Shown here: positions 45,029-53,781 of the stretch, one piece after another | Position numbering within the stretch: the first letter of the stretch is position 1 | Layout of the letters: every line of letters begins with the position of its first letter | NCBI RefSeq assembly: GCF_041224425.1 | Contig: NZ_JBGFGL010000068.1 | Location: 186,001-250,000 of the forward strand | From: Psychroserpens sp041224425 | Lineage (GTDB): Bacteria; Bacteroidota; Bacteroidia; Flavobacteriales; Flavobacteriaceae | DNA: 64,000 nt | Reading direction: 5' to 3' | Notes under the pieces: model-generated | Seen by the model: only the letters and a program-made list of their open reading frames with translations | Told to the model about the DNA's origin: nothing | Database searches by the model: none | Program-made: the position numbers and the translations under genes

Positions 45029-46339
45029 ATGAAACAATTACAAAAGGGTAGTAAAAAATTGCTCAATGCTTGGGCATTTTACGATTGGGCCAATTCCGTC
45101 TACACACTAACCGTTACCTCCTCAATTTTTCCGATTTTTTACTCGGCTTTGTTCATTTCCCAAACGGGAGAAAAAATAGTTTATGCCTTTGGTATGGAGT
45201 TTAAGAGTACTGCACTTATTACCTATGTGACTGCTTTTACATTTTTAGTGGTCTCCTTTACATCGCCTATTTTATCTGGTATTGCAGACTATATTGGGAA
45301 CAAAAAGAATTTCATGAAGTTCTTCTGTTATGTGGGTGGTGCTGGATGTATTGGTTTGTATTGGTTCGAACTAGAACATATCCACATAAGCCTGTTGTTT
45401 TATTTTATGGGATTAATTGGATATTGGGGAAGTTTGGTCTTCTATAATTCGTATTTGCCAGACATAGCATTCCCAGAACAACAGGATAGAGTTAGTGCTC
45501 GCGGATTTAGCATGGGCTATATTGGAAGTGTTTTGCTATTGATTTTAAACTTGTTTATGGTAATGGGTCAGGATGATGGTGCTGCTAAAATGGAAATGAT
45601 GCGCTATTCTTTTGTAACAGTTGGATTGTGGTGGATTCTCTTTAGTCAATATACATTTTACTGGTTGCCAAAAGGAACGTCTAGCGGACATAAAGTGACG
45701 AAGGCAGTTGTTTTTAACGGCTTGAAAGAGTTACGCTTGGTCTGGCATCAACTAAAGGAAGATTTACGACTTAAAAGATACCTTGGTGCTTTTTTCGTGT
45801 TTAGCATGGCAGTACAAACCATTATGTTGGTAGCTGTTTACTTTGGAGAGGAGGAAATTGCTTGGGGAACTGCTGATGACAAAACCCAAGGGCTAATTGT
45901 TAGTATCTTGGTGATACAGTTAGTAGCTATTGTTGGAGCTATTTTAACAGCTAGGGCTTCAGAAAAATTTGGTAACATCTCTACATTGATTGTTGTAAAT
46001 TTCATATGGATGTCCTTATGTGTGTATGCCTATTTCATGGAAACTCCTCTGCATTTTTATATTGCAGCTGGTTTGGTCGGATTGGTAATGGGAGGCATAC
46101 AATCGTTAGCAAGGTCAACCTATTCAAAATTTTTGCCTGATACAGAAGACACAACGTCTTACTTCAGTTTTTTTGATGTTGCTGAAAAAGTCGGTATTGT
46201 AATTGGTATGGCCATTTTTGCAACAATTGATCAAGTTACCGGAAGTATGCGCAATGCTATATTGTTTCTGGTTACCTTTTTTCTGGTTGGAATAATTTTA
46301 TTGTTTAGAGTTCCAAAAACAAGTACCAATACAAATTAA
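45029..46339 (+). CDS. MFS transporter, UMF1/Atg22-type
   Basis: A 436-residue membrane transporter with about 12 hydrophobic segments. The N-terminal NAWAFYDWANSVYTLTVTSSIFPIFYSALF motif identifies the UMF1 (Atg22-like) branch of the major facilitator superfamily; the substrate is unknown in bacteria, with amino-acid efflux known in yeast. The start ATG lies directly after a terminator T run, so the gene has no free 5' leader if that hairpin works. Its TAA overlaps the first ATG of the next frame. Confidence 0.88.
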   Translation: MKQLQKGSKKLLNAWAFYDWANSVYTLTVTSSIFPIFYSALFISQTGEKIVYAFGMEFKSTALITYVTAFTFLVVSFTSPILSGIADYIGNKKNFMKFFCYVGGAGCIGLYWFELEHIHISLLFYFMGLIGYWGSLVFYNSYLPDIAFPEQQDRVSARGFSMGYIGSVLLLILNLFMVMGQDDGAAKMEMMRYSFVTVGLWWILFSQYTFYWLPKGTSSGHKVTKAVVFNGLKELRLVWHQLKEDLRLKRYLGAFFVFSMAVQTIMLVAVYFGEEEIAWGTADDKTQGLIVSILVIQLVAIVGAILTARASEKFGNISTLIVVNFIWMSLCVYAYFMETPLHFYIAAGLVGLVMGGIQSLARSTYSKFLPDTEDTTSYFSFFDVAEKVGIVIGMAIFATIDQVTGSMRNAILFLVTFFLVGIILLFRVPKTSTNTN

Positions 46340-46368
46340 TGTGTATGTTTGTAATTCAAATGAATACT

Positions 46369-47211
46369 ATGAAAAAATTAAGTTTATTATTTACTCTATT
46401 GGTTCTTTTAACTGCATTTACATGTGAAAATGAACCGTTGGAAGGTGATTTTAATTTACCTAACGAAACTACTTGTGCAGAAGCTGCTTTGAATACCCAA
46501 AATGCTGCATTGGCTTTTTTGAATGTTACAGAGGATAATTATACCCAATTATGTACAGCTTATAGAAACGCTTTACAGGTGCAAATCCAGTTTTGTGGAG
46601 ATCCTAATGGCACGTTGCAAGCTCAAATAGAAAGTTTAGGTAATTGTAATGACGGAACCGAACCTGATGATTGTGCAACAGCCGTTCAGGCTTCAAATGC
46701 AGCTGAAACAGCATTTAATAATGCATCAGCAGACACCTATACGCAGCTTTGTAATGCTTATAAAATAGCTTTGGAAAATCAAATTGCTGCTTGTGGTGAT
46801 GATGGGCAAATTCAATCAATAATCAATGGGTTAGGAGATTGTACACAAGCATCTGCTTCTGGAACTTTAAGTGTTTCTGCAGGTACATTGAACATTCAAT
46901 TTATTACGAACAGTGCAGTCTTAAATGGCGGAATGGTTGTCGTAAGCGGTAGTAATACTGAACAAGGAGCCGATTATCATATTTATTTCGAAGTTCCTGA
47001 AGGAACTACGGGAGTTGATGTAATGCAAAACTTTGTATTAACTCTTAATGGAAGCGAATTCTTTCCAAATAATGATGGTTTCGATGATTTTACAAATAAC
47101 ATCACAGTTAATGCAGATGGAGTGATTCAAGGAAACTTTGGAGGAATTGTGACTAGGGAAGATGGAGCGGACTTAAGTTTATCCCAAGGAATTGTTGATT
47201 TAACTTATTAA
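46369..47211 (+). CDS. Lipoprotein with tandem four-cysteine repeats
   Basis: A 280-residue exported lipoprotein of unknown function. A signal ending LTAFTC lipidates Cys19. Two tandem repeats of about 60 residues follow: cysteines 36, 62, 76, 93 and 102, 128, 142, 158, with spacing 26/14/17 and 26/14/16. They share the core YTQLCxAYxxAL followed by QI..CGD, and the cysteines could form disulfides. A beta-rich domain (about 165-280) completes it. An in-frame start exists at 46339 overlapping the MFS stop, but the ATG at 46369 begins the signal peptide cleanly. Confidence 0.75.
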   Translation: MKKLSLLFTLLVLLTAFTCENEPLEGDFNLPNETTCAEAALNTQNAALAFLNVTEDNYTQLCTAYRNALQVQIQFCGDPNGTLQAQIESLGNCNDGTEPDDCATAVQASNAAETAFNNASADTYTQLCNAYKIALENQIAACGDDGQIQSIINGLGDCTQASASGTLSVSAGTLNIQFITNSAVLNGGMVVVSGSNTEQGADYHIYFEVPEGTTGVDVMQNFVLTLNGSEFFPNNDGFDDFTNNITVNADGVIQGNFGGIVTREDGADLSLSQGIVDLTY

Positions 47212-47229
47212 AATATTCTATACAAAATT

Positions 47230-47258
47230 AAAGCCACTCATTTTGAGTGGCTTTTTTT
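47230..47258. terminator. Bidirectional terminator between lipoprotein and head-GIN gene
   Basis: A perfect 11-bp stem AAAGCCACTCA (47230-47240), loop TTT, TGAGTGGCTTT (47244-47254), with A and T runs on both sides. Confidence 0.88.
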
Positions 47259-47278
47259 TATCAATATATGTAACTATC

Positions 47279-47992
47279 CTAATTACTGATACTTCCAGAA
47301 CCTGAAACTTTATTGTCTTTAGTCTTAGGATTTCCTCGATATTCAATATCACCTGATCCGGCAACACGAGCTTTTAAACTCTCATTGCTAACTACTTCAG
47401 CATCTCCAGAACCAGCTACAGAAACAACCGTATGATTAGATTGTAAGTCAAATCCATGAAAATCACCAGAACCAGCAACTTTAGCTTCAAGATTGTTTGT
47501 ACTACCCTTAAGAGTTAAATCTCCAGAACCAGCAATTTTTGCCTCTGTGTCAGTAGCTCTGATGTCTAATGTTAGGTCACCAGAACCTGCTAAAGCAGCA
47601 GTAAAATCTGAAGCATTGATAACATCTTCATTATATAAATCGCCTGAGCCTGCCAATGATACATTGCTGATATCCTTAAATGGGATAGTTATCTTTATGG
47701 TCTTATTATAACTTGGTCTTAGAGAGACATTCTTTTGGGTCTTTACGATCAACTGATTGTCTTTTACTTCAGTGATGATGTATTCCAATAAATTGGATTC
47801 ACCTTCCAAAGTGATTTTTCCTTCTGTTCCAGATACTAAAATATAGTCAAACGAGCCAGCACAATTGACGCCGTCATAATCTGAAGTTGTTCTGGTAACT
47901 GTTGTCATCTGTCCGTTTCCTTTGATTTTTTTATCAGCATATCCAAAAGTGATACAAAGGAGTAATGCTGAAAGTAAGATTGATGTTTTCAT
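47279..47992 (-). CDS. Head-GIN domain (DUF2807) exported protein
   Basis: A 237-residue protein with a signal peptide (about 1-19). The DUF2807 beta-helix-like domain has six AGSGD repeats spaced about 17-26 residues apart (LAGSGDLYN, LAGSGDLTL and so on), one per beta turn. Such auto-transporter-adhesin-like domains probably form a stacked beta structure at the cell surface or periplasm. It is the last gene of the ECF sigma operon, 25 bases after the DUF4097-like gene. Confidence 0.88.
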   Translation of the reverse strand: MKTSILLSALLLCITFGYADKKIKGNGQMTTVTRTTSDYDGVNCAGSFDYILVSGTEGKITLEGESNLLEYIITEVKDNQLIVKTQKNVSLRPSYNKTIKITIPFKDISNVSLAGSGDLYNEDVINASDFTAALAGSGDLTLDIRATDTEAKIAGSGDLTLKGSTNNLEAKVAGSGDFHGFDLQSNHTVVSVAGSGDAEVVSNESLKARVAGSGDIEYRGNPKTKDNKVSGSGSISN

Positions 47993-48017
47993 TGTTTTAT
48001 AATTTGGTTAATGATTA

Positions 48018-49112
48018 TTAGTTGCGTTTGAATGTTACACTTCCATAGTCTGATCGAATACTGATGTTATTACCACTATTGGAGTTTCCGTAATAACCTT
48101 TGTAGTATTTGTCGGTTGACTCAACGCGTGTTGTGGTAAACTCAAAGTCATCGGCTTCTCTCAAAGAAGCATATTCCAAATCGATATCGAAATTAAAATT
48201 GTAGTTACGATCATATCCAATGGTAATGCCATTGTAATCTGATTCAATTTGAATGTTGCCAGCATTTGCTGCCATCTTTTCAATTTTTATAGAACCATAG
48301 TCGGCTTTAATGTTCACATTTTTATAAATGGTACCAAGCCTAAGCGTCAAATAGTCACCATTTCCATCAATATTATTGGCATTACTGATTTTTAAGGAAC
48401 CGTAATCACAGTTATAAGACAAGTTCTCGACCAATTCAATTTCTGATGAAGTGTAATCAGCATTAATGTCTAAATACTTAGATTTGGCAACGGTGTAGCC
48501 ACTGTAATCAGCGTTGATTTTTCCACTTTTTATATATTCAAAATAGGAATTGTTTGTGTAGTCAAACCTGATATTGTTCCCATCAGCCATCAGCTCCTTG
48601 GTGGTGATTTTCCCATAATCGCAACTAATATCTGCACGGCCTTCTAACTTATCAAGCGTGATACTTCCGTAGTCATTGCTTAAATCGACATTGTTGGTAA
48701 TCGGAAGATTAATCATATAGTTTACTTCCATATTCACGTTGTTGTTCTTTCCCCAATTCCACCAGGTACTCGATTTCGATTTACTGAATCGCGTTTTGGC
48801 ACTTACCAGTGAGTTTGTAGCATTGAATTCAATATCGATATCGTTAAGTTTTTCTTCAACCTTCTCTAAGTCATTACCATTGGTCTTGATATAAACCTCA
48901 ATAGTAACGGTAGAGCCTTCGTAAGTCGTGACATTGATATTGCCATAACTGTTGTCAACTTTTAAAGTGGCATCAGACGAAACTGAAAATTCCTTTTTTA
49001 TGGTTTTTTCCTTGGTATGTTTTCCAGACCAGTTTCTATGATTACTTGCTAAAGTGATGCTTGGCACCAATAAGAAAGCAAATAACAGTTTACATAGTAA
49101 TTGTGTTTTCAT
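48018..49112 (-). CDS. DUF4097-like exported beta-helix protein
   Basis: A 364-residue protein with a signal peptide (about 1-21, ending TLAS). The body is built of recurring DYG turns (SYGNI, DYGSI, DYGKI, DYGSL, DYGSI, DYGSV), spaced irregularly by 20-70 residues, a pattern like the adhesin/DUF4097 right-handed beta-helix. The frame starts at 49148, but the ATG at 49112 precedes the signal. It is the third gene of the sigma operon. The function is unknown; its repeat style matches the following head-GIN protein. Confidence 0.75.
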   Translation of the reverse strand: MKTQLLCKLLFAFLLVPSITLASNHRNWSGKHTKEKTIKKEFSVSSDATLKVDNSYGNINVTTYEGSTVTIEVYIKTNGNDLEKVEEKLNDIDIEFNATNSLVSAKTRFSKSKSSTWWNWGKNNNVNMEVNYMINLPITNNVDLSNDYGSITLDKLEGRADISCDYGKITTKELMADGNNIRFDYTNNSYFEYIKSGKINADYSGYTVAKSKYLDINADYTSSEIELVENLSYNCDYGSLKISNANNIDGNGDYLTLRLGTIYKNVNIKADYGSIKIEKMAANAGNIQIESDYNGITIGYDRNYNFNFDIDLEYASLREADDFEFTTTRVESTDKYYKGYYGNSNSGNNISIRSDYGSVTFKRN

Positions 49113-49178
49113 AATTGTTGTGATTTGTATTCCAGTCAAATATCTCATTGTAAGGAACGTTTTTTGTTGATTTTTAAT

Positions 49179-49739
49179 TTATATAGTGATTTGATTCGAA
49201 TCCATTGACTTTAATTGTTTGACCTCTTCAATGCTTTCCAAAACTGTTTTAAGCACGTCAATTCTATTTTGGAAATTAGAGATCATGGCAAAAATGACAC
49301 GCTTATCATCGCCTGCTTCAGTGAGATCCATTTTTAATTTTTCATAATCTGTTTCCAATTGCTCAAGTTGTTTTAAGGCATCATTGATAAGTTCTTCAGT
49401 TTCAGGAGTGCGTTCAGCTTCTAAAGAGGCTAGTTCATTTTGAATAGCCAATGTAAAAAAGCCTTGGGTTTTGGAAAGTTCTGGTGATACACTTGCCAAA
49501 TCTCGTAACTCAGGTTCTTGTTGTTGCATCACGGTGAAAACTCCAAAGCAAATTATAACTGAAGCAGCAACGGCTAAAAATGGTCTCCAATACGATTTGC
49601 TTTTAGGCGCGATTGAAGTAACATTGTTTTGTTGCTTTAGTTTATCTAGAAAACGGTCTTGGTGCCCAACATGTGGCATTTCTACGTCAAAATCGTTTTC
49701 CAATCGTTCAAAAAGAGAGTCGATAGTATCTTTTTTCAT
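49179..49739 (-). CDS. Putative anti-sigma factor
   Basis: A 186-residue protein. The N-terminal about 45 residues are cytosolic (SLFERLENDFDVEMPHVGHQDRFLDKL), then one membrane segment (about 51-70) and a coiled-coil periplasmic part (about 90-180). This layout, and its place 11 bases after an ECF sigma gene, fit an anti-sigma factor; a canonical ZAS motif is not seen. The sensing mechanism is not known. Confidence 0.65.
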   Translation of the reverse strand: MKKDTIDSLFERLENDFDVEMPHVGHQDRFLDKLKQQNNVTSIAPKSKSYWRPFLAVAASVIICFGVFTVMQQQEPELRDLASVSPELSKTQGFFTLAIQNELASLEAERTPETEELINDALKQLEQLETDYEKLKMDLTEAGDDKRVIFAMISNFQNRIDVLKTVLESIEEVKQLKSMDSNQITI

Positions 49740-49750
49740 TGCTTTTGTTT

Positions 49751-50308
49751 TTAGTAAGCCAAAGGCGTTAGTTTTTTACGTAAACTGTCTTTAGCTCTTG
49801 ATATCATTGTTCTACAGTTAGCATTTGAAATATCCATAATGTCACATATCTCATCGTAATCATAACCTTCTATTAAGTGTAATGTCAAACTCATTCTGTA
49901 ATTATCTTTTAATGATTTAATGGTTTCCAACACTTGTTGAACCTTTAGGTTTGAATAGTTATTGTCTTCAACAATCCCAGAGTGGTCTTCAATTTTATAC
50001 ATCACATCATCTAAAGAGGTTTCATTTAATTTGTTCTGCTTTTTGTAATGGTAAATACTGTTGTTGATGACTATTCTTTTTAACCATGCTCCAAAAGTCG
50101 TCATCTCCTTTAGGCTAGGTAGCTTTGTAAATGCAGTCAGAAATGAATCTTGCATGATATCTTCAGCTTCATAACTGTTATTCACAATTCTAAATGCAGT
50201 GTTATACATGGCTTTATAATATCTATTATAGACTTCCATTTGCGCATGCTGGTCGCCCGATAGACAAAGCTGTAATAGCTGCTCTATATTTTTGTTGGTT
50301 AGTGTCAA
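49751..50308 (-). CDS. ECF RNA polymerase sigma factor
   Basis: A 185-residue sigma-70 factor of the ECF type. The region 2 part has NTAFRIVNNSYEAEDIMQDSFLTAF (about 36-60) and region 4 has IKSLKDNYRMSLTLHLIEGYDYDEICDIMDISNANCRTMISRAKDSLRK (about 125-175). It is the first gene of a minus-strand operon with a putative anti-sigma factor and two exported beta-helix proteins, which suggests an envelope response. It is divergent from lon. Confidence 0.93.
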   Translation of the reverse strand: MTLTNKNIEQLLQLCLSGDQHAQMEVYNRYYKAMYNTAFRIVNNSYEAEDIMQDSFLTAFTKLPSLKEMTTFGAWLKRIVINNSIYHYKKQNKLNETSLDDVMYKIEDHSGIVEDNNYSNLKVQQVLETIKSLKDNYRMSLTLHLIEGYDYDEICDIMDISNANCRTMISRAKDSLRKKLTPLAY

Positions 50309-50497
50309 AAAACAGATGCTTTACTATAAAGAGATGCCATACATTGTTTTGTTACACTTTTTATAAAAAAAGTTTTCGAAGTAAAATTAGGTAATGGCAT
50401 AACTATTGAAATTACATAAAGGTAAAGAATTACTTTATTTATTTAAATACCTGAAAGACAGTGTTTAAATAGATTTTATTAAAAATTAAAACATAAC

Positions 50498-50525
50498 TCA
50501 TTCTGTTTATTAAATGACAGAATGA
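50498..50525 (+). promoter_or_regulatory. 9-N10-9 inverted repeat upstream of lon
   Basis: TCATTCTGT (50498-50506) and its exact complement ACAGAATGA (50517-50525), 13 bases before the lon start. The geometry recalls CIRCE heat-shock operators, though the sequence is different. It may be an operator or an RNA hairpin over the lon start. Confidence 0.5.
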
Positions 50526-50538
50526 CCAAAAATATACT

Positions 50539-52992
50539 ATGGCGAAATCTAATTTCATAAAGCTTGACAGTTTGTCATTACAGGATTTTGATGAAAATTC
50601 AGAATTAATTCCCTTAATGACTCCTGAAGATGAAGCTGAAATCAACAATGAATTGCTTCCTGAATCATTGCCAATTTTACCCTTGCGAAATACCGTTTTA
50701 TTTCCTGGTGTTGTAATCCCGATTACTGCTGGACGTGATAAATCGATCAAACTGATTAACGATGCCAATAATGGCAGTAAGGTTATTGGTGTGGTATCTC
50801 AAAAAGATGAGACCGTTGAAGACCCTTCAAAAAAAGATATTTTCAAAACAGGAACAGTGGCTCGCATCCTTAAGGTTTTAAAAATGCCTGATGGAAATAC
50901 AACGATTATCATTCAAGGTAAAAAGCGATTTGAAATTCAGGAGGTAACTTCAGAAGAACCTTATCTCACAGCGACAGTCAAAGATGTTCCTGAAGCAAAA
51001 CCAGCGATGGATAATCAAGAGTTTTCTGCAATTATTGAATCTATCAAGGATTTATCCCTTCAAATCATTAAGGACAGTCCAAACATTCCAACAGAAGCGT
51101 CATTTGCCATCAAAAACATTGAAAGCAATTCATTCCTTGTCAATTTTGTGTCTTCCAACATGAATCTTTCCGTTAAGGAAAAACAGGAGTTGTTAGAGAT
51201 GAATGATTTAAAGGAACGTGCTTTGGCTACTTTAAAACTCATGAATATTGAGTTTCAAAAGTTAGAGCTTAAAAATGATATTCAGTCTAAGGTTCAAAGT
51301 GATATGAACCAGCAGCAGCGTGAGTACTTCTTACACCAGCAAATGAAAACCATTCAAGAAGAATTGGGTGGAGGCGTGTCTTCTGGTCAGGAAATTGAAG
51401 AAATGCGTCAACGTGCCAAGTCTAAGAAATGGAATGAAAAGGTTGCCGATCATTTTGAAAAGGAGTTGGCCAAAATGCAACGCATGAATCCTCAAGTTGC
51501 TGAATATTCCATTCAGAGAAATTATTTGGATTTGTTCTTGGATTTACCTTGGAATGAATACAGTGAAGATAAATTCGATTTAAAACGCGCTATGCGCATA
51601 TTAGATCGTGATCACTATGGTTTAGATGATGTTAAAAAACGTATCATTGAATATTTGGCCGTCTTGAAGTTGAGAAATGATATGAAATCGCCAATATTAT
51701 GTCTTTATGGTCCTCCAGGTGTTGGTAAAACTTCATTAGGAAAATCTATTGCAGAGGCCTTAGGAAGAGAATATGTACGTATGTCACTTGGTGGCTTAAG
51801 GGATGAAGCGGAAATTCGTGGACATAGAAAAACTTACATTGGTGCCATGCCAGGACGAATCATTCAGAGCTTAAAGAAAGCTGGAACCTCAAATCCGGTT
51901 TTTGTTCTGGATGAAATAGATAAGTTATCAAACTCACATCAAGGAGATCCATCTTCTGCGATGTTAGAAGTTTTGGATCCAGAGCAGAATAGTGAATTTT
52001 ATGACAATTTCTTGGAAATGGGCTTTGATCTTTCTAAAGTCATGTTCATTGCAACTTCAAATAGTTTGAATACCATTCAACCAGCATTGAGAGATCGAAT
52101 GGAAATCATCAATGTTACGGGTTATACCATTGAGGAAAAAGTTGAAATCGGGAAACGCCATTTGCTTCCAAAGCAATTGAAAGAACATGGTTTATCTGAA
52201 AAACATCTTAAAATAGGCAAACCGCAATTAGAAAAAATAGTTGAAGGCTATACCAGAGAGTCTGGAGTTCGTGGATTAGAGAAGCAGATTGCCAAAATGG
52301 TTCGTCATGCGGCCAAAAACATCGCCATGGAAGAAGACTACAACATCAAAGTGACTAATGAAGACATTATAGATGTATTGGGAGCGCCAAAGCTAGAGCG
52401 TGATAAGTATGAAAACAATGATGTTGCTGGTGTTGTCACAGGATTGGCATGGACAAGAGTAGGAGGTGACATACTTTTTATTGAATCCATTCTTTCCAAA
52501 GGAAAAGGCAACTTAACTATCACAGGAAATCTTGGTACTGTTATGAAAGAATCTGCAACAATAGCCATGGAATACATAAAGGCGAATGCAGATGAGTTTG
52601 GTATCAATCCTGAGGTTTTTGATAAATATAATGTTCATATCCACGTCCCTGAAGGTGCAACTCCAAAAGATGGTCCGAGTGCTGGTGTTACTATGCTAAC
52701 ATCCTTAGTATCTTTATTCACACAACGAAAAGTCAAAAAAAGTTTGGCAATGACAGGAGAGATAACTTTACGTGGAAAAGTGCTTCCTGTTGGTGGTATC
52801 AAAGAGAAAATTTTAGCGGCTAAACGTGCTAAAATTAAAGAGATTTTGCTTTGTGAGGACAATAAACGTGATATAGAAGAAATAAATCCCTTATATTTGA
52901 AAGGTTTAAAATTTCATTATGTCAATGATATGCGTGACGTTTTGAAATTAGCATTGACAAATCAAAGGGTAAAAAATGCTAAAAAACTTTAG
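50539..52992 (+). CDS. lon: Endopeptidase La (Lon)
   Basis: An 817-residue ATP-dependent protease. The N-terminal substrate domain (about 45-240) is followed by an AAA+ domain with Walker A GPPGVGKTS (K397) and FVLDEIDKL, and by the Ser-Lys protease domain with S714 (DGPSAGV) and K near 757. Length and order are typical. The LysM gene starts 17 bases inside its end. Heat or stress control is suggested by the inverted repeat upstream, not proven. Confidence 0.96.
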   Translation: MAKSNFIKLDSLSLQDFDENSELIPLMTPEDEAEINNELLPESLPILPLRNTVLFPGVVIPITAGRDKSIKLINDANNGSKVIGVVSQKDETVEDPSKKDIFKTGTVARILKVLKMPDGNTTIIIQGKKRFEIQEVTSEEPYLTATVKDVPEAKPAMDNQEFSAIIESIKDLSLQIIKDSPNIPTEASFAIKNIESNSFLVNFVSSNMNLSVKEKQELLEMNDLKERALATLKLMNIEFQKLELKNDIQSKVQSDMNQQQREYFLHQQMKTIQEELGGGVSSGQEIEEMRQRAKSKKWNEKVADHFEKELAKMQRMNPQVAEYSIQRNYLDLFLDLPWNEYSEDKFDLKRAMRILDRDHYGLDDVKKRIIEYLAVLKLRNDMKSPILCLYGPPGVGKTSLGKSIAEALGREYVRMSLGGLRDEAEIRGHRKTYIGAMPGRIIQSLKKAGTSNPVFVLDEIDKLSNSHQGDPSSAMLEVLDPEQNSEFYDNFLEMGFDLSKVMFIATSNSLNTIQPALRDRMEIINVTGYTIEEKVEIGKRHLLPKQLKEHGLSEKHLKIGKPQLEKIVEGYTRESGVRGLEKQIAKMVRHAAKNIAMEEDYNIKVTNEDIIDVLGAPKLERDKYENNDVAGVVTGLAWTRVGGDILFIESILSKGKGNLTITGNLGTVMKESATIAMEYIKANADEFGINPEVFDKYNVHIHVPEGATPKDGPSAGVTMLTSLVSLFTQRKVKKSLAMTGEITLRGKVLPVGGIKEKILAAKRAKIKEILLCEDNKRDIEEINPLYLKGLKFHYVNDMRDVLKLALTNQRVKNAKKL

Positions 52993-53731
52993 ATTAATAG
53001 CCGTATGTCTTGTAGTAATGACTTCAAGTTTGGAGCTTATGGCTCAAACAGAAGAATACAAGGATGTACTATTAAATGGGAAACCAGCCAAACTAAACTT
53101 AGTGACTGGTGAGGTTACCTATACCAATGGTGAGGTAGCGACTTCTAGAGCTGCCAAGAAAATTAAGGACTCTTTATTGGATACAAGAACAGTCATCAAA
53201 ACAAACCTAATTGTTGACATGGCTGATGATCCTACAGATTCAAATGAGGTTCCAGCAGATTCTACGTATGTAAAGGTTACTCATGAAGCAGAGCAGATAA
53301 GTCCATCACCAAAAGCAGTAGTTCAAAAAAATAGTGCATTGGTGAAATCTGATATAAAACATAGTCAGATTGAGGATGAGATTAATGACAAGTCTAATAC
53401 AAGTAGTGTTGATTATCACATTGTGAAAAAGGGAGAAACCTTGTACAGTTTGTCAAAACGATATAACATCAGTGTTGGAAAACTTCTTATCGCTAATAAT
53501 TTAGATACGACTATAATTAAAGTTGGTCAAAAATTGCAAATTGGTACAGAATCAACTCCAGATTCAAATACAATTTGGACCGTTTCCAAAGGGGATACAC
53601 TATTCAGTATTGCCAAAGAAAATAATACAACTGTAAATGACATCAAAGATCTAAACGGATTGACCAGTAATGTTATTAAAATTGGGCAAAAACTTCAATT
53701 GAACAAGAATTCAATTATCACAAAAAAATAA
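52976..53731 (+). CDS. LysM peptidoglycan-binding protein
   Basis: A 251-residue exported protein with a signal peptide (about 1-23, ending LMAQ), a linker of about 120 residues, then two LysM domains (about 146-189 and 200-243) with the YHIVKKGETLYSLSKRYN and WTVSKGDTLFSIAKENN motifs. It should bind peptidoglycan. No catalytic domain is present. The start overlaps lon by 17 bases and precedes the porQ gene by 50 bases. Role unknown, perhaps envelope attachment. Confidence 0.88.
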   Translation: MLKNFRLIAVCLVVMTSSLELMAQTEEYKDVLLNGKPAKLNLVTGEVTYTNGEVATSRAAKKIKDSLLDTRTVIKTNLIVDMADDPTDSNEVPADSTYVKVTHEAEQISPSPKAVVQKNSALVKSDIKHSQIEDEINDKSNTSSVDYHIVKKGETLYSLSKRYNISVGKLLIANNLDTTIIKVGQKLQIGTESTPDSNTIWTVSKGDTLFSIAKENNTTVNDIKDLNGLTSNVIKIGQKLQLNKNSIITKK

Positions 53732-53781
53732 AACACCCAACTTACCGTTTTAAGATAGATTTATTTACTTTGCACTTCTGT

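Noticed and set aside
47370..47680. DNA repeats resembling a CRISPR or tandem array
   Set aside because: These are the codons of the AGSGD protein repeats of the head-GIN gene. Spacing is irregular and the frame is open.
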